Numbered from the stretch's first letter, positions 25,575 through 35,184 are shown. The stretch is 64,000 nt of DNA from FEN-1219 sp035644475 (GCA_035644475.1 DASQOL010000146.1:1-64000), one strand, 5' to 3'. Notes: generated by a model not told the origin, from the letters alone. Made by a program: numbers and translations.

Positions 25575-26186
25575 GTGGCAAAAACCACCGAAAAAGGCAC
25601 CCCGATGACCGACCGCAAGCAGGGTCTCGATCAGCTCGAGCAGATCCAAGAGCTCAACAGATTGTTTCTCGCATTTCTGCGGTCGTCGGCGCGCGACGGC
25701 CTCGACTGCCTTGGGCTGCCGGACCGCGCGAGGACCGTGCTGCTCGCCACTAAGCAGGACGCGCTCGACGTGCTGGCGGAGTTTCCGCGTGCGCTGTTTC
25801 GCCTCGCGTTCGACGAGCGCGTGCCGGCGCTCGCCATCGATCCGCTGCGCAGCCGCCACGACGGCGAACGCTACGCGCTGTCGCTGACGATTCTGCTATG
25901 CGCGTGGACGTTGAGTCGGCAGAGCGTCTACCAGGCGCGCTTGCTGCTCGGCCTCGAGTCGCGGGCGATGCAGCAGCTGCGGGCGATGCAGTTGGGAGCG
26001 ATCCAGCACCTGGCGCATGCGCCGCATCTCGTGCTCTGCGCGTTTCCCGATCGGCCGTGGCTGTGGCCGCAGCTGCTCGTGGAGACTCGCCCCGAAGGCC
26101 GCCAATATCTCGCGCTGATCGCGCTGCAGCCGGGCATCGACAAGGACTGGCCGGCGAGCCGCACGCCGGCCCGGCTCTCGCTCTGA
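25575..26186 (+). CDS. flhD: Tandem FlhD-like protein (two FlhD units in one chain)
   Basis: 203 residues from GTG 25575 (AGGA upstream) or ATG 25605 (AAGG upstream). Residues 21-81 and 100-160 each follow the FlhD pattern: LN/LS-x-LLL, an A/Q-rich helix, L-G-L/I, M or A-rich helix, then a LA...L-x-x-F-x-D ending. The second unit (LSLTILLCAWTL to CAFPD) matches E. coli FlhD (LSYLLLAQRL to CHFRFD) especially well. FlhD normally works as a dimer within FlhD4C2, so this looks like a covalent dimer. A short C-terminal strand-rich tail follows. Function inferred from the divergent FlhC-like neighbour. Confidence 0.7.
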   Translation: MAKTTEKGTPMTDRKQGLDQLEQIQELNRLFLAFLRSSARDGLDCLGLPDRARTVLLATKQDALDVLAEFPRALFRLAFDERVPALAIDPLRSRHDGERYALSLTILLCAWTLSRQSVYQARLLLGLESRAMQQLRAMQLGAIQHLAHAPHLVLCAFPDRPWLWPQLLVETRPEGRQYLALIALQPGIDKDWPASRTPARLSL

Positions 26187-26286
26187 CCGCGGGCCGCGGC
26201 GCCGACCGCGCGCCCGACCGCGCATTTCCACTCGCCGCCCTTACAATAGCGGCCCCGAGGAAGCACTGACTCGTTGCGGTGGGCGA

Positions 26287-27213
26287 ATGGCGGCACTGGT
26301 CATCAAGGATCTCAAGAAGGTCTATCGCAACGGCGTCGAGGCGCTCAAGGGCATCGACCTCACGGTTCGCGAGGGCGACTTCTTCGCGCTGCTCGGCCCC
26401 AACGGCGCCGGTAAGACCACGGCCATCGGCATCGTCACCTCGTTGATCAAGAAGACGAGCGGGTCGGTCAGCGTCTTCGGTTACGACCTCGAGCGCGACC
26501 GCGAGGCGGCAAAATCCTGCGTCGGCGTCGTGCCGCAGGAAATCAATCTCAACATGTTCGAGCGCAACGACTACACGCTGATCAACCAGGCGGGTTACTA
26601 CGGCGTGCCGCAGCACATCGCGCGCGCGCGGACCGAGAAGTACCTGAAGGCGCTGCACCTCTGGGACAAGCGCGAGGGCATTGCGCGCACGCTGTCGGGC
26701 GGCATGAAGCGCCGCCTCATGATCGCGCGCTCACTCGTCCACGAGCCGCGCCTCCTGATCTTGGACGAGCCCACGGCCGGCGTCGACATCGAGATCCGGC
26801 GCTCGATGTGGGACTTCATGCGCGAGATCAACGCGGCCGGCGTCACGATCATTCTCACGACTCACTACCTCGAAGAGGCCGAGAGCCTCTGCCGCAACAT
26901 CGCGATCATCGACGACGGCCGGATCATCGAGAACGACAGCATGAAGAACGTGATCAGCAAGCTCCAGGTCGAATCCTTCGTCCTGAGCTTGCAGGAGCCG
27001 GTCAGCGAGGCGCCGGCGCTCAACGGCTATACCGTACGCCTGCGCAACGAGCACGAGATCGAGGTCGACGTCACGAAGGGACAGGGCTTGAATCAAGTGT
27101 TCGCCGAGCTTTCGGCGCAGTCTCTGCATGTCGCGAGCATGCGGACCAAGACCAATCGCCTCGAGGAGCTGTTCATACGGCTCGTCGAGGACAAACCTGT
27201 GCACGCGCAATGA
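26287..27213 (+). CDS. yadG: ABC exporter ATP-binding protein (YadG-like)
   Basis: 308 residues. Walker A GPNGAGKTT, Q-loop VVPQE, signature LSGGMKRRL, Walker B LLILDEPT and the switch histidine TTHYLEEAE are complete. The C-terminal third is the regulatory extension of the DrrA/YadG group. A TACAAT box (26242-26247) lies about 40 bases upstream. It is coupled to its permease by an ATGA overlap at 27210. This two-gene exporter type is widespread, and its substrate is usually unknown. Confidence 0.9.
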   Translation: MAALVIKDLKKVYRNGVEALKGIDLTVREGDFFALLGPNGAGKTTAIGIVTSLIKKTSGSVSVFGYDLERDREAAKSCVGVVPQEINLNMFERNDYTLINQAGYYGVPQHIARARTEKYLKALHLWDKREGIARTLSGGMKRRLMIARSLVHEPRLLILDEPTAGVDIEIRRSMWDFMREINAAGVTIILTTHYLEEAESLCRNIAIIDDGRIIENDSMKNVISKLQVESFVLSLQEPVSEAPALNGYTVRLRNEHEIEVDVTKGQGLNQVFAELSAQSLHVASMRTKTNRLEELFIRLVEDKPVHAQ

Positions 27214-28037
27214 ACGAGCTAACGACCACCCGCGCCGACTTGGGGGCGCCGACGGCCCGGCCGAATCTGCTCAGGATCAACCTGGTCGGGCTCTCGACGA
27301 TCGTCCGCAAGGAGGCGCGGCGCGTCGTGCGGATCTGGATCCAGACGATCGTGCCGCCGGCGATCACGATGACCTTGTACTTCGTCATCTTCGGCAGCCT
27401 CGTCGGCGGCCGGATCGGTCAGATGGACGGCGTGTCTTACACCACGTTCATCGCGCCCGGCCTGATCATGATGGCCGTCATCACCAACTCGTTCGCGAAC
27501 GTCGTCTCCTCGTTCTTCTCGAGCAAGCTGATGCTGCACCTCGAGGAGATGCTCGTGGCGCCGCTCGCGCATTCGACGATCGTGCTCGGCTTCGTCGCCG
27601 GCGGGGTGGTTCGCGGGCTCCTCGTGGCCGCGCTCGTCGTCGTCGTGGCGTTGTTCTTCACCGACCTGCACGTCGTGCATCCGTTCGTGACGGTCACGAC
27701 CATCCTGCTTACGGCGGTGGTGTTCTCCGCGGCTGGGCTCTTCAACGCGATCTTCGCCAAGAGCTTCGACGACATCTCGATCATTCCGACGTTCGTGCTC
27801 ACGCCGCTCACGTATCTCGGCGGCGTGTTCTTCTCGACGTCGTTGCTGCCGCCGTTCTGGCAGAAGGTCGCGCTCGTAAATCCGATCCTGTACATGGTCA
27901 ACGCGTTCCGCTACGGAATGCTCGGCAAGTCCGACATCCCGATCCTGTGGGCGTACGCGATCATGATCGCCTTCGCCGCGGCCCTGTTCGCGGCAGTGCT
28001 CGTGATGCTGCACAGGGGCACCGGAGTCAGGGCCTGA
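27210..28037 (+). CDS. yadH: ABC-2 type permease (YadH-like)
   Basis: 275 residues from ATG 27210. Six hydrophobic segments are arranged as in ABC-2 transporters, with the conserved region TFVLTPLTYLGGVFFS and NPILYMVNAFRYG near the C terminus. It forms the membrane half of the exporter with the preceding ATPase. It ends one base before the SRAP gene start. Confidence 0.9.
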   Translation: MNELTTTRADLGAPTARPNLLRINLVGLSTIVRKEARRVVRIWIQTIVPPAITMTLYFVIFGSLVGGRIGQMDGVSYTTFIAPGLIMMAVITNSFANVVSSFFSSKLMLHLEEMLVAPLAHSTIVLGFVAGGVVRGLLVAALVVVVALFFTDLHVVHPFVTVTTILLTAVVFSAAGLFNAIFAKSFDDISIIPTFVLTPLTYLGGVFFSTSLLPPFWQKVALVNPILYMVNAFRYGMLGKSDIPILWAYAIMIAFAAALFAAVLVMLHRGTGVRA

Positions 28038-28038
28038 C

Positions 28039-28722
28039 GTGTGCGGCCGGTTCGCGCTGTTCGCCACGCCCGAGCAGCTCGTCGAGTACTTCGAGCTCAT
28101 GGAGGCGCCGAGCGCGGCGCTTACGCCCCACTACAACATCACGCCCGGACAGCAGGTGGCCGCGGTCCGGGTCGGCCGTGACGGCGGCCGTCGCCTCGGC
28201 CTCCTGCAGTGGGGCCTGGTGCCCTTCTGGGCGAAGGACCGCAAGATCGGCTACAAGCTCATCAACGCGCGCCTCGAGGGCCTCGCGGAGAAGCCCGCGT
28301 TTCGCGAGGCGCTGACGCGCCGGCGCTGCCTGATCGCGGCCAGCGGCTTCTACGAGTGGGTCGACGCGGGTGGGCGGGCCAAGCGCAAGCCGTACTTCGT
28401 GAGGACGCCCGACGAGACGCTGCTCGCGTTCGCGGGCCTGTGGGAACGGTGGCGCGGCGGGGACGGCCCGCCGCTCGAGACGTGCACGATCGTGACGACG
28501 GCTGCCAACCCCGAGCTCGCGCCGATCCACGACCGCATGCCCGTGGCCGTCGCGCGCGCGGACTTCGCAACCTGGCTCGATCCGACCACCGGCCTCGAGG
28601 AGCTCGCCGCGCTGGCGGCGCGCGGGCCGTCGTTCGAGATCTGGCCCGTCGCACTCCGCGTCAACGATCCGCGCATCGACGACGAGCGGCTGATCGAGCC
28701 CGCGCCCGACGCGGGCTCCTGA
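28039..28722 (+). CDS. yedK: SOS response-associated peptidase (SRAP; YedK/HMCES)
   Basis: 227 residues from GTG 28039, which places the catalytic cysteine at position 2 (MCGRFA). The active-site asparagine (INARLE), glutamate (GFYEW) and histidine (HDRMP) motifs are all present. SRAP proteins form a covalent thiazolidine cross-link with abasic sites in single-stranded DNA, protecting them during replication. It is convergent with gspB (4-base gap), and no LexA box was noticed upstream. Confidence 0.93.
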   Translation: MCGRFALFATPEQLVEYFELMEAPSAALTPHYNITPGQQVAAVRVGRDGGRRLGLLQWGLVPFWAKDRKIGYKLINARLEGLAEKPAFREALTRRRCLIAASGFYEWVDAGGRAKRKPYFVRTPDETLLAFAGLWERWRGGDGPPLETCTIVTTAANPELAPIHDRMPVAVARADFATWLDPTTGLEELAALAARGPSFEIWPVALRVNDPRIDDERLIEPAPDAGS

Positions 28723-28726
28723 GGCG

Positions 28727-29365
28727 CTACTGCGTCAGCAGGAAACGGCGGCCCTGCTGGCTCAGCACCGCGCCGGTCCGCCCGATCGACACGACTCTCG
28801 GCCCTTCGGCGAGCTGCTCGCCCTCGACATACTTGCGGCCGTTGATGAACACGAAGCGCTCCGCGGGGCGTTCGCTATAGGCATGCAGCTCGAGACGCAG
28901 CTGTGGGACGGCGATGCCTTCCGCGGCGAGCGCAGTGGCGCTCGGCAGCGTCGGCGCGTCGGAGTCGAAGTCCCGAGCGGCAGCCACCGGAGCACGGGCC
29001 GGGACGGCGGCCGTCGTGTCGGTCTGCGGTGCCTGTGGATCGTCCGCGGCCACGGCCGGCGGCGGTGCGGCCACGGGCGTCGGCTCGACGCGCGCGGCGC
29101 GAGTCTCGGGCGGCGGCGCCGACGGCGCGGGCGGAACCTCGAGCGGCACGCTCGCGATAGCGGGCGCCTGCGTCGCGACCCGCGAGCTGCGCCACCAGGC
29201 GCCGCCGAGCGCGATCAAGGCGACCACGAGCGCGGCCACCAGGGCGAACATCCAACGGGGCGTCTCGCGCCGCGGGGCCGCGTACGGCACGTTCGAGATT
29301 CCGGGCACCGCGCCTCGTTGCCGCTCATGCTCGGATTTGCGCAATGCGTCGAGGATGAACGACAC
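28727..29365 (-). CDS. gspB: General secretion pathway protein B
   Basis: 212 residues starting MSFILDALRKSEHERQRG, the conserved GspB/ExeB N-terminus, then one transmembrane helix (about 38-60), a long proline/alanine-rich periplasmic linker, and a C-terminal domain with VFINGRKYVEGEQL. It works with GspA to help assemble the type II secretion secretin through the peptidoglycan. It lies directly after gspA (one base apart). Confidence 0.88.
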   Translation of the reverse strand: MSFILDALRKSEHERQRGAVPGISNVPYAAPRRETPRWMFALVAALVVALIALGGAWWRSSRVATQAPAIASVPLEVPPAPSAPPPETRAARVEPTPVAAPPPAVAADDPQAPQTDTTAAVPARAPVAAARDFDSDAPTLPSATALAAEGIAVPQLRLELHAYSERPAERFVFINGRKYVEGEQLAEGPRVVSIGRTGAVLSQQGRRFLLTQ

Positions 29366-29366
29366 G

Positions 29367-31025
29367 TCAATTCTCCTCGATCAGCGAGGGAGTGCCCGGA
29401 ACGTCGAGGTCTGCGACGAGCGCCACTTGCGTGCGCGCCCCGACGATGCCGTCGACGGTGAGCATGCGCTCGCGCTGGTAACGCCGGACCGCGTTCTCTA
29501 GCGCCCGATCGTAGAGCGGGGATCCGTCCGCGGGCGGTTCCTCGCCGTGGATTCGCGCGAGCGTCGCCCGCAGCCAAAGCACGTCCGCATCGCGCATGCC
29601 GGGAGTAAGCGGCTGCGCGATCAACGGCCGCCACAGCAGCAGCTGGTCCCCGTACCACGAGTACGCGAGCTCCGCGAGCGGCAGCTTGAACATCTTACCG
29701 TTGGCGAGCACCGAGGCGGCGTCGTAGCCGAGCGCCGTGATCACGACGTGGTGCTGCACCCCCTGCTCGTCGACGAGCGGCAAGATCGTGGGCCAGTTGA
29801 CGCGGCGCAGCTCGAAGAGCGAGCCGCGATCGAGAGGCAGGCAGCGCAGCCCTTGCTGCTCCGCCTGGTGGCACGCGTCTCCCTCCGCCGGGTCATAGGC
29901 CGCGCCCCAAAGCGCGAGCAGCGTTCCGACCGCGCCGTCGCGATCGGTCCGGAAGTCCGGATCGCGTAGCAGCTCCGCGAGCGTCAGAGACTCCGCGGGC
30001 GCCGCCGCGGCGGGCGGCGTGCCCCCGAACGCCGGTTCCGTCGCGCCCGGGCCGGTGGCCGGCGCGCCGGCGAGCGAAGCCTCCGCCGCGCGGGGCGCCT
30101 GCTCTACGCCCAAGCCGGCCGGCTCCCGGTGCCGCTGCAACAGGTTGGTGGTCGCGAGCGCGAAGCTCGCGAGGCCGAGCGCCACGGCGGCCCATGGCCA
30201 CCAGCGGCCGCCCGGCCGCCGGGTGCCGAAGACCTCGGCGGCCGCCCGGGCGATGAGCTTGCCGTCGACGCCATGACGGTCTTGCGTGTAGGCGGCGAGC
30301 AGCGCGCGGTCGGCGACCACGTTGATCAGCCGCGGAATGCCCCGCGAGCTCGAGTAAAGCCGCCGCACGCCCGACGCCTTGAACACGTCGCTTTGCGCGC
30401 CCGCGACGCGCATCCGATGACGGATGTAGGCGGCCGTGTCTTCCTTGCTCAGAGGCTCGAGGTGATAGCGGCCGGTTACACGCTGCGCGATCTGCCGCAT
30501 CTCCGGGCGGCCGAGCAGGTCGCGTAGCTCCGGCTGCCCGATCAGGATGATCTGCAGCAGCTTCTGCTTCGCCGTTTCGAGGTTGGTCAGCAGACGTACC
30601 TGCTCGAGCAGCTCGGGGGAGAGCGTCTGCGCTTCGTCTACGATGAGCACGACGCGCTTGCCGGCTGCGTGTCTCTCGAGCAGATGGGAGTTCAACGCGT
30701 CGATCCGTTCTTTGACCGAGTCGGCGCGCGGCGGCGCCGTCCCGAGCTCCTCGCAGATGACCTCGAGGAATTCCCGGGCCGAGAGCTGGGGATTCAGGAT
30801 TAGCGCGATCTCGGCCTTCTCGGGAAGCTGCTCGAGCAGGCTCCGGATCAGCGTGGTCTTGCCGGTGCCAACCTCGCCGGTGAGCTGAATGAACCCGCCG
30901 CTTTCGGAAATGCCGTAGATCAGGTGCGCGAGCGCGTCCGCGTGGCGCGCGCTCATGTAGAGATAGCGCGGATCCGGCGTGATCGAGAAAGGCTTTTCGG
31001 TGAGGCCGAAGAATTCGGTATACAC
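29367..31025 (-). CDS. gspA: GspA/ExeA-type AAA+ ATPase with periplasmic domains
   Basis: 552 residues. The N-terminal start YTEFFGLTEKPFSITPDPRYLYMS and Walker A GEVGTGKTT, Walker B VVLIVDEAQ define the ExeA/GspA ATPase (about 1-270). A transmembrane helix (about 277-295) is followed by a linker, a C39-peptidase-like domain (about 345-460, with no obvious catalytic dyad) and a peptidoglycan-binding-like C-terminal domain (about 485-540). It energises and positions the GspAB complex for type II secretin assembly. No other gsp genes are in the window. Confidence 0.9.
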   Translation of the reverse strand: MYTEFFGLTEKPFSITPDPRYLYMSARHADALAHLIYGISESGGFIQLTGEVGTGKTTLIRSLLEQLPEKAEIALILNPQLSAREFLEVICEELGTAPPRADSVKERIDALNSHLLERHAAGKRVVLIVDEAQTLSPELLEQVRLLTNLETAKQKLLQIILIGQPELRDLLGRPEMRQIAQRVTGRYHLEPLSKEDTAAYIRHRMRVAGAQSDVFKASGVRRLYSSSRGIPRLINVVADRALLAAYTQDRHGVDGKLIARAAAEVFGTRRPGGRWWPWAAVALGLASFALATTNLLQRHREPAGLGVEQAPRAAEASLAGAPATGPGATEPAFGGTPPAAAAPAESLTLAELLRDPDFRTDRDGAVGTLLALWGAAYDPAEGDACHQAEQQGLRCLPLDRGSLFELRRVNWPTILPLVDEQGVQHHVVITALGYDAASVLANGKMFKLPLAELAYSWYGDQLLLWRPLIAQPLTPGMRDADVLWLRATLARIHGEEPPADGSPLYDRALENAVRRYQRERMLTVDGIVGARTQVALVADLDVPGTPSLIEEN

Positions 31026-31087
31026 GTCCGCGGCTCGCTGACTGTCGTCCTACCCGTTGATCGCCGCTCGGGTCGATCGTTCCCGAG

Positions 31088-31576
31088 CTAGCGCACGTCG
31101 ATGGTTACGGGCGCCGACGCAATCGCCGGGTCGAACGGCACGTGCGCGTTGTCGCCGAGCAACAGCCGCAGCTGGTGGCGGCCCGGCGAGAGCGTGATCA
31201 CGGTCTCCGTTTGTCCGGCGCCGAAGTGCACGTGTTGTGCGTCGCTCGGGATCGGCGCGTCGAGCGGCGGGAGCTCCGCGTCGATCAACAGGTGGTGATG
31301 GCCGGTGTCGGGGCGGTCGACGCCTGCTGGCGCAACGCCGACGCCCTTTAAACCGAACTGGATCAGGACCGGGTTGTCGACCGTCGCGCCGTCCTCTGGA
31401 GAGACGATGTACGCGACCGCTTCCGCGGGTGCCGGTTTCCGCACGGCCGGCGGCGCGCCGGGCGCCGGCGCGGCGACGGTGCTCGCCGCGGGCTGGGTGG
31501 TAGGGGGCGGAGTGGCTTCCTCGCGCCCGCAGGCGGCGAGCACACCGCAAAACAGGATCCATCCGCGCGTCCGCAT
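31088..31576 (-). CDS. DUF4399-type lipoprotein
   Basis: 162 residues from ATG 31576, chosen because it gives a proper lipoprotein signal ending LAAC. A proline/alanine-rich linker precedes a beta-sandwich domain with VSPEDGATVDNPVLIQFGLKGVGVAPAG, GHHHLLID and LSPGRHQLRLLLGDN, the DUF4399 pattern. Histidines in GHHH and HVHF could bind metal. It is likely a periplasm-facing lipoprotein of unknown role. Confidence 0.8.
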   Translation of the reverse strand: MRTRGWILFCGVLAACGREEATPPPTTQPAASTVAAPAPGAPPAVRKPAPAEAVAYIVSPEDGATVDNPVLIQFGLKGVGVAPAGVDRPDTGHHHLLIDAELPPLDAPIPSDAQHVHFGAGQTETVITLSPGRHQLRLLLGDNAHVPFDPAIASAPVTIDVR

Positions 31577-31680
31577 GCCGGCCTCTCTTACCCGGGTGTC
31601 GGGGGACTCTAGCACAGGGCCGGGAGCCCGCAGGGCCGCGGGCCGTGGCCTCCCTCATCCGGCGACCGCCCGGAGGCCGT

Positions 31681-34122
31681 TTAGGGCGTGCCCGACGGAC
31701 GGCGCGGGAGATCGCGCGGGTCGAAGTCGTCGACGCCGGTGAGCTCGAGCACCTTGCGATCGAACGCGCGGATCGCCGCGCCTTCCGCCGCGGTGATGAG
31801 ACCCAAGCGCTCGGCCTCGTCGATTTGGCCGGGAGTGTCGTCGGCCTTGATGTCGCCGGCGCGGTGTGCGTCGAACACGCGGCGCTCGAGCGGCTTGACC
31901 TGCTCGGCGACTTCCATCGCCTCTTGGAGCGCCCCGAGCGGATTGCCCGGCTCGCGCGTCGTGTAGGCGCCGGCCGCCAGGCGCTCGCGCGTCTCCGTGG
32001 GATTGATCAGAAGCTCCACGATCTGCTGCCCCAGCGCGTCCGACGGCGCCGAGTAGGTTCGGCCGCGCGGGAAGATCAAGAAGCGCAGCACCGCCGCCAC
32101 CCAGCGATTCGGGAAGTTGCGCAAGAGGCCGTGGAACTGCTCCTGCGTCCGGTACAGGAGCGTCCGGCACGCCCATTCGACGAGCGGCAGATCCGCGGGC
32201 GGCTCGCCCTGGTCCCGGTAGTGCTTGAGCACCATCGAGGCGAGATAGAGGTAGCTCAGGATGTCGCCGAGGCGCGCGGAGATCAGCTCGCGGCGCTTGA
32301 GCTCGCCGCCGAGCGTGAGCATTGCGGCGTCGGTGATCAGCGCAAACGACGCGCTGTAGCGATTGATGTGCTGGTAGTAACGGCGCGTCGCCCCGGTCTC
32401 GGGGACGTCGGTGAAGCGCGCGAGGGTCACGGCTAACACGATCGAGCGCGCCGCGTTCGACATCGTGTAACCCAGGTGCTTGAACAGCAAGCGATCGAAC
32501 GCCACGAGCCCGCGCTCGCGTTCGGGGTCCTTCGCGGCGTCCATTTCGGCGCGCACGAACGGATGGCAGCGGATCGCCCCCTGGCCGAAGATGATGAGGT
32601 TCCGGGTGAGAATGTTCGCGCCTTCGACAGTGATGGCGATCGGTACGGATTCGTAGTTGCGCGCGAGGTAGTTCTTCGGGCCGAGCATGATGCCCTTGCC
32701 GCCGTGCACGTCCATCGCGTCGTTCGCGATCTGCCGGCCGAGCTCGGTGTTGTGGTACTTCAAGATCGCCGACGGCACGGCCGGTTTCTCGCCGTTCGCG
32801 AGCGCCGTGCACGTTACGCGCGACGCCGCGGTCATGATGTAGACGTTGCCGGCCATCCGCGCGAGCGCCTCGCCGACGCCGTGGAACTTGCCGATCGGCA
32901 GGTTGAACTGGCGGCGCAGCCGCGCGTACGCACCGGTGGCGTAGACCGCGGCCATCGCGGCGCCCACGGCGTTGCTCGGCAGCACGATGCTGCGGCCGAC
33001 GGACAAGAGCTGCACGAGCATGCGCCAGCCTTGGCCGGCCATCTTCGGCCCGCCGATGATCGCGTCGAGCGGCACGAACACGTCGCGCCCGCGCGTCGGG
33101 CCGTTCTGAAACGGGATGTTGATCGGGAAGTGGCGGCGGCCGATCTCGATGCCCGGCGTGTTGGTCGGGACCAGCGCGGCTGTGATGCCATAGTCGTCGA
33201 CGTCGCCGATCAGGTGCTCGGGATCACGAAGCTTGAACGCGAGCCCGAGCACGGTGGCGATCGGCGCGAGCGTGATGTAGCGCTTCTCCCAGTTGAGTCG
33301 GATGCCGACGATCTCATTGCCGTCGTACGTGCCGCGGCACACCACGCCGTTGTCGATGAGTGCGGTCGCGTCCGAGCCCACGCGCGGCGAGGTCAACGCG
33401 AAGCAGGGCACCTCCTCTCCCGACGCGAGGCCCGGCAGCCAGCGCTGCTTCTGCTCGTCGGTGCCGTAGTGCAGCAGGAGCTCCGCGGGGCCGAGCGAGT
33501 TCGGCACGCCGATAGTCGACGACGCCGTCGCGTTGCGCGACGAGATCTTCGTGAGCACCATCGAGCTCGCGAGCGGCGAGAAGCCTAGCCCCCCGTACTC
33601 CTTCGGGATGATCATCGCGAAGAATTTCGTCTCCTTGAGGAACCGCCAGACCTCGGGCGGCAGGTCCGCGAGCTCGTGGGTGATCTGCCAGTCGTCGAGC
33701 ATGCGGCAGAGGTCCTCGCACGGGCCGTCGAGGAACGCTTGCTCCTCGGGAGTGAGCTTGGGGGGCGGCAGGCGCTGGAGCTTGCGCCAGTCGGGCATGC
33801 CGGAGAAGAGCTCCCCGTCCCACCAGACGTTGCCCGCTTCGAGCGCGTCCTGCTCGGTCTTCGACATGCTCGGCAGCATTTTTCGGTAGACGCCGATCAC
33901 GCGGCGCGTGAGGTTGTCGCGCCGCAATGTCTCGACGTTGAGGAACGCGAGCCCGGCGAACAGCACCCACAGTACGGCCTTCCAGAACACGCCGTCGCAG
34001 AACACGGAATACGCGAGCAGCAGCGCGCCGAGCGTGATCGTCGCGGTTCGAAGGTCGGTGCGCCGATAGGCGAGCGCCACGCCCGCGCCGAGCAGGAACA
34101 GGAGCCACAGCAACGTCACCAT
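31681..34122 (-). CDS. fadE: Acyl-CoA dehydrogenase FadE
   Basis: 813 residues from ATG 34122, preceded by GAGGAG at a good distance; the open frame extends 8 codons further up. Like E. coli FadE (814 aa) it has two N-terminal membrane helices, then an acyl-CoA dehydrogenase core with GVPNSLGPAELLLHYGT, ALTSPRVGSDATA and the VHGGKGIMLGP segment, and a long C-terminal domain. It catalyses the first step of fatty-acid beta-oxidation at the inner membrane. Confidence 0.94.
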   Translation of the reverse strand: MVTLLWLLFLLGAGVALAYRRTDLRTATITLGALLLAYSVFCDGVFWKAVLWVLFAGLAFLNVETLRRDNLTRRVIGVYRKMLPSMSKTEQDALEAGNVWWDGELFSGMPDWRKLQRLPPPKLTPEEQAFLDGPCEDLCRMLDDWQITHELADLPPEVWRFLKETKFFAMIIPKEYGGLGFSPLASSMVLTKISSRNATASSTIGVPNSLGPAELLLHYGTDEQKQRWLPGLASGEEVPCFALTSPRVGSDATALIDNGVVCRGTYDGNEIVGIRLNWEKRYITLAPIATVLGLAFKLRDPEHLIGDVDDYGITAALVPTNTPGIEIGRRHFPINIPFQNGPTRGRDVFVPLDAIIGGPKMAGQGWRMLVQLLSVGRSIVLPSNAVGAAMAAVYATGAYARLRRQFNLPIGKFHGVGEALARMAGNVYIMTAASRVTCTALANGEKPAVPSAILKYHNTELGRQIANDAMDVHGGKGIMLGPKNYLARNYESVPIAITVEGANILTRNLIIFGQGAIRCHPFVRAEMDAAKDPERERGLVAFDRLLFKHLGYTMSNAARSIVLAVTLARFTDVPETGATRRYYQHINRYSASFALITDAAMLTLGGELKRRELISARLGDILSYLYLASMVLKHYRDQGEPPADLPLVEWACRTLLYRTQEQFHGLLRNFPNRWVAAVLRFLIFPRGRTYSAPSDALGQQIVELLINPTETRERLAAGAYTTREPGNPLGALQEAMEVAEQVKPLERRVFDAHRAGDIKADDTPGQIDEAERLGLITAAEGAAIRAFDRKVLELTGVDDFDPRDLPRRPSGTP

Positions 34123-34126
34123 TGGT

Positions 34127-34160
34127 ACTCCTCGAGCATCGGGCACTCCTCGAGCATCGG
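34127..34160. repeat. 18-bp direct repeat duplicating the fadE ribosome site
   Basis: ACTCCTCGAGCATCGG occurs at 34127-34142 and again at 34145-34160. On the fadE strand each copy carries a GAGGAG sequence, so the translation signal region has been tandemly duplicated. Confidence 0.75.
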
Positions 34161-34194
34161 CCGGGCCTCGCGGCGCGAGGCTACGAAGCGATCG

Positions 34195-35184
34195 TCAGAG
34201 CAGGTCGGCGACTCCGGCGCGTTCCTCGCGGAGCTCGGCATCGGTGGCGGCGAGCCTGCCGCGAGCGAACTCGTCGATCTCGAGGCCCTGCACGATCTGG
34301 TACTCGCCGCGCACGCAGCGTACGGGGTACGAGTAGACGACGCCCTCGGGGATCCCGTAGCTGCCGTCGGAGGCGACGGCCATACTGACCCAGTCCTCGC
34401 GGGGAGTCCCGAGCGCCCAGTCGCGGACGTGATCGATCGCGGCCGAGGCCGCCGACGCTGCGGAAGAGGCGCCCCGCGCCTTGATGATCGCGGCGCCACG
34501 TTGCTGCACGGTCGGAATGAACGTCTCGTGGTACCAGTTGAGCGGAACCCGCGACAGCGCGGGCTTGCCGGAGATCGTGGCGTGCGCCAGGTCGGGGAAC
34601 TGAGTCGCGGAGTGGTTGCCCCAGATGATCGCGCCGCCGACCTCGCCGACGTGGACGCCGGCCTTCGCGGCGAGCTGCGCCTTGGCGCGGTTGTGGTCGA
34701 GCCGCGTCATCGCGGTGAAATTGCGGGGGTCCAAGCTCGGCGCGTTCTCGCGAGCGATCAGCGCGTTCGTGTTCGCGGGATTGCCGACGACCAGGACCTT
34801 GACGCGCCGGTCGGCGACGTCCGCGAGCGCCTTGCCCTGCGCGGAGAAGATCTGCGCGTTCGCGAGCAGCAGGTCCTTGCGTTCCATGCCGGGGCCGCGC
34901 GGCCGGGCGCCGACGAGCAGAGCGTAGTTGATGTCGCGGAAGGCGACGTCGGCCTTGTCGGTGCAAACGATGCCGTGCAGCGTCTCGAACGCGCAGTCGT
35001 CGAGCTCCATCGCGACGCCGTTCAACGCGGGGAGCGCCGGCGTGATCTCCAACAGCTGGAGGATGATCGGTTGGTCGGAGCCGAACAGCTGGCCCGATGC
35101 GATGCGAAATGCGAGCTGGTAGCCGATCTGCCCTGCGGCGCCGGTGATCGCCACGCGCACCGGCGGTTTGCTCTTCTGCTTCAT
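34195..35184 (-). CDS. mdh: Malate dehydrogenase
   Basis: 329 residues, the usual length of the bacterial cytosolic-type enzyme. NAD-binding TGAAGQIGY, RPRGPGMERKDLL (mobile loop arginines), TRLDHNRAK and the catalytic histidine segment IIWGNHSATQFPD are all present. It oxidises malate to oxaloacetate in the TCA cycle. It lies upstream of fadE on the same strand with a gap of about 70 bases. Confidence 0.96.
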   Translation of the reverse strand: MKQKSKPPVRVAITGAAGQIGYQLAFRIASGQLFGSDQPIILQLLEITPALPALNGVAMELDDCAFETLHGIVCTDKADVAFRDINYALLVGARPRGPGMERKDLLLANAQIFSAQGKALADVADRRVKVLVVGNPANTNALIARENAPSLDPRNFTAMTRLDHNRAKAQLAAKAGVHVGEVGGAIIWGNHSATQFPDLAHATISGKPALSRVPLNWYHETFIPTVQQRGAAIIKARGASSAASAASAAIDHVRDWALGTPREDWVSMAVASDGSYGIPEGVVYSYPVRCVRGEYQIVQGLEIDEFARGRLAATDAELREERAGVADLL

